A stretch of 64,000 nt of DNA from Chloroflexota bacterium. Lineage in GTDB: Bacteria; Chloroflexota; Anaerolineae; Aggregatilineales; J027. Below are positions 62,825-64,000 of this stretch, piece after piece. The position numbers and the translations under genes were made by a program. Position 1 is the first letter of the stretch. Every line of letters starts with the position of its first letter. The notes under the pieces were generated by a model. That model ran no database searches, was not told the DNA's origin, and saw only the letters and a program-made list of their open reading frames with translations. The DNA lies in NCBI GenBank assembly GCA_013112715.1, contig JABFGB010000022.1, forward strand, positions 1 through 64,000, in the 5' to 3' direction.

Positions 62825-63457
62825 ATGCCAAATCTCCCATCTGACGACACGCTGCAAAAAATCTTGACCGAACTTGAGCCAGAAAATCATCTGGGGGCAC
62901 TTTTGACCGTGCAAATGGGTGGCACGCCGGAAGAAGTTCAACTGTTGCTGCAAACCACTGAATTTGATGAGGAGCGAAACGGCCTGCGCCCCACCGGAAG
63001 TTATATCATTCGTTGTTTAGGTGTACGTGAACATCGAGTCAGCGTTGGTTTGTTTAATTCGATGGTCTATACGGAAACACACTCCCTTTTGTGGAATCAT
63101 AATTATCCTTTTCAGCAAGTCTATTTTAGCGGTATGCCCGATAACGTGGATGGTCTGATGCTGGAACTGACCCAGTTATACGGACAGCACTATGGCAATT
63201 TCCGCACCCTTGCCGATGACCTCAATCGTGCTATGCCCCTAGGGAAGTTGCTCACTTCGGGGCGTGGGCTGTTGGGAGAAATGCCCATCCCCATGACCGA
63301 AAAAGTGCAAAAATTACTCGAAGGTCATGGCCTAGCCGTCAGTTTAATAGACTCTGACCAAAATCCACCTGAAGCGCAACACGCTTTGTTGGTGATGGAC
63401 GACTCTTTTTTCATTGCTCAACTCTATAGTGCCGACCCCCTTGAAGGTAAAAATTAG
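62825..63457 (+). CDS. Hypothetical protein
   Basis: A 210-residue soluble protein, unrecognised. It starts MPNLPSDDTLQKILTEL and has an alpha/beta layout: YIIRCLGVREHRVSVGLFN, then SLLWNHNYPFQQVYFSG, then MLELTQLYGQHYGNFRTLADDL. GAGG lies 5 bases before the ATG. It sits between the flippase operon terminator and the DICT gene, so it may be cotranscribed with the latter. No enzymatic motif is seen. Confidence 0.6.
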   Translation: MPNLPSDDTLQKILTELEPENHLGALLTVQMGGTPEEVQLLLQTTEFDEERNGLRPTGSYIIRCLGVREHRVSVGLFNSMVYTETHSLLWNHNYPFQQVYFSGMPDNVDGLMLELTQLYGQHYGNFRTLADDLNRAMPLGKLLTSGRGLLGEMPIPMTEKVQKLLEGHGLAVSLIDSDQNPPEAQHALLVMDDSFFIAQLYSADPLEGKN

Positions 63458-63557
63458 CCCTTCTTGCCAGACCGCGTTATCGTAGAGGAAGATAAAATTC
63501 AGTCTGCCCGAATACTGTTAAGCCTCAAAGGTTTTGGGTCTATAGAGAGGTCACTGG

Positions 63558-64000
63558 ATGACGCGCATACAGGCTTTGACCGAAAATGCTTCCCTTTTTG
63601 AAATTGTTGACCACCCGACTACCCCTTTTCTCTTTACTGAACACCGCCATAGCCTCATCAGCATTAGCCGAGAAATCGAAAACTGTGTTATGGAAATCAG
63701 AACGCCCGTGCGGGTTTTTGCTGGTTTCCAAAAGCTGAGTTTTTTTCTGCCCCAGCTTAAACGTTATCGTGAAATTGCCCCAAAAGCCGAATCGGTATGG
63801 GTTTTTGGCGTGCCAGATATTACCCCACCTGATGTACCGGGTATTGAGTATGTTTTATTGCCCCCCGATCATTTATTGACACAAGAATGGTTTTTGGTGG
63901 TTGAATCTGCCGAATACTTTAGTGCGCTGGTCGCCAAAGATCTGAGTGGTCTAGCATTACCTCAAACGGAACGACTGTTTCGGGGGATTTGGACATTTGA
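63558..64000 (+). CDS. DICT sensory domain protein (partial, N-terminus)
   Basis: Starts at ATG 63558 with GAGAGG 7 bases before and runs off the right edge (147 residues visible). It resembles the DICT sensory domain found with diguanylate cyclases and two-component proteins: LISISREIE, RVFAGFQKLSFFLPQLKRY, VWVFGVPD, QEWFLVVESAEYFSALVAKDL and ERLFRGIWTF. The output domain, if any, lies outside the window. It would make this a signalling gene, possibly for cyclic-di-GMP. Confidence 0.65.
   Translation, partial: MTRIQALTENASLFEIVDHPTTPFLFTEHRHSLISISREIENCVMEIRTPVRVFAGFQKLSFFLPQLKRYREIAPKAESVWVFGVPDITPPDVPGIEYVLLPPDHLLTQEWFLVVESAEYFSALVAKDLSGLALPQTERLFRGIWTF

Noticed and set aside
1-64000. CRISPR arrays, tRNA or rRNA genes
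   Set aside because: No regular direct repeats, cloverleaf patterns or rRNA segments were noticed in the gaps between genes; this was by eye, not by a scan.

Overview
The window most likely comes from a Chloroflexota genome, probably of the Anaerolineae type. This is inferred, not searched. The grounds are mixed GC content, lipoproteins with Thr/Pro linkers, repeated PPC domains, a dnaG-rpoD operon, a fused glycyl-tRNA synthetase, and several large GT-C membrane glycosyltransferases with an added C-terminal beta domain. No tRNA, rRNA, CRISPR array, integrase or insertion sequence was seen.

Layout. 0-3.4 kb (minus): an acyl-CoA operon of a CoA-transferase/hydrolase B subunit, a thioesterase and an acyl-CoA ligase. 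The matching A subunit is alone at 26.1 kb on the other strand. 3.4-9.1 kb (minus): a lipoprotein resembling an inactive metallopeptidase, a small membrane protein, and the dnaG-rpoD core operon. 9.2-15.9 kb (plus): a BON protein, then a secreted esterase/PPC-domain operon. 15.9-19.8 kb: a pseudouridine synthase, an acyltransferase, and glmS preceded by a long leader that reads as a glmS ribozyme. 19.8-24.0 kb: an accessory island with three DUF488 proteins, a dual-OB protein, a BRO-N antirepressor-like gene with a structured leader, and a HicAB toxin-antitoxin pair. This is the best candidate for an unusual system. 24.2-32.2 kb: housekeeping genes (endonuclease III, RluD, CtpA-type protease, YugP-type protease, GlyQS). 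32.2-38.3 kb: DUF1349, DUF4291, a DsbA-like lipoprotein, a Ser/Thr kinase with TPRs, and NfeD.

38.4-46.8 kb: a phospholipase C-like protein, GalE, two GT-C glycosyltransferases, a GT4 enzyme, and a DsbA-cyclophilin fusion lipoprotein. 46.8-53.4 kb: a hydrolase, a TPR protein, a rhomboid protease, isocitrate dehydrogenase, then an unknown three-gene minus-strand cluster. 53.7-57.3 kb: secreted proteins, an AIM24-family protein, a secreted cyclophilin, and a biotin carrier protein. 57.4-62.8 kb: a frameshifted GT-C gene, two small surface proteins, a GT4 enzyme and an LPG-synthase-like flippase. The window ends inside a DICT-domain gene.

The genes suggest a cell that puts much effort into its surface: secreted esterases, PPC proteins, thiol/proline folding lipoproteins and glycan export. 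Two promoter types recur. One has a TTG-start -35 and a TATAAT -10 at 17-18 bp. The other is an extended -10 of the form TGC-TAnnnT with no clear -35.
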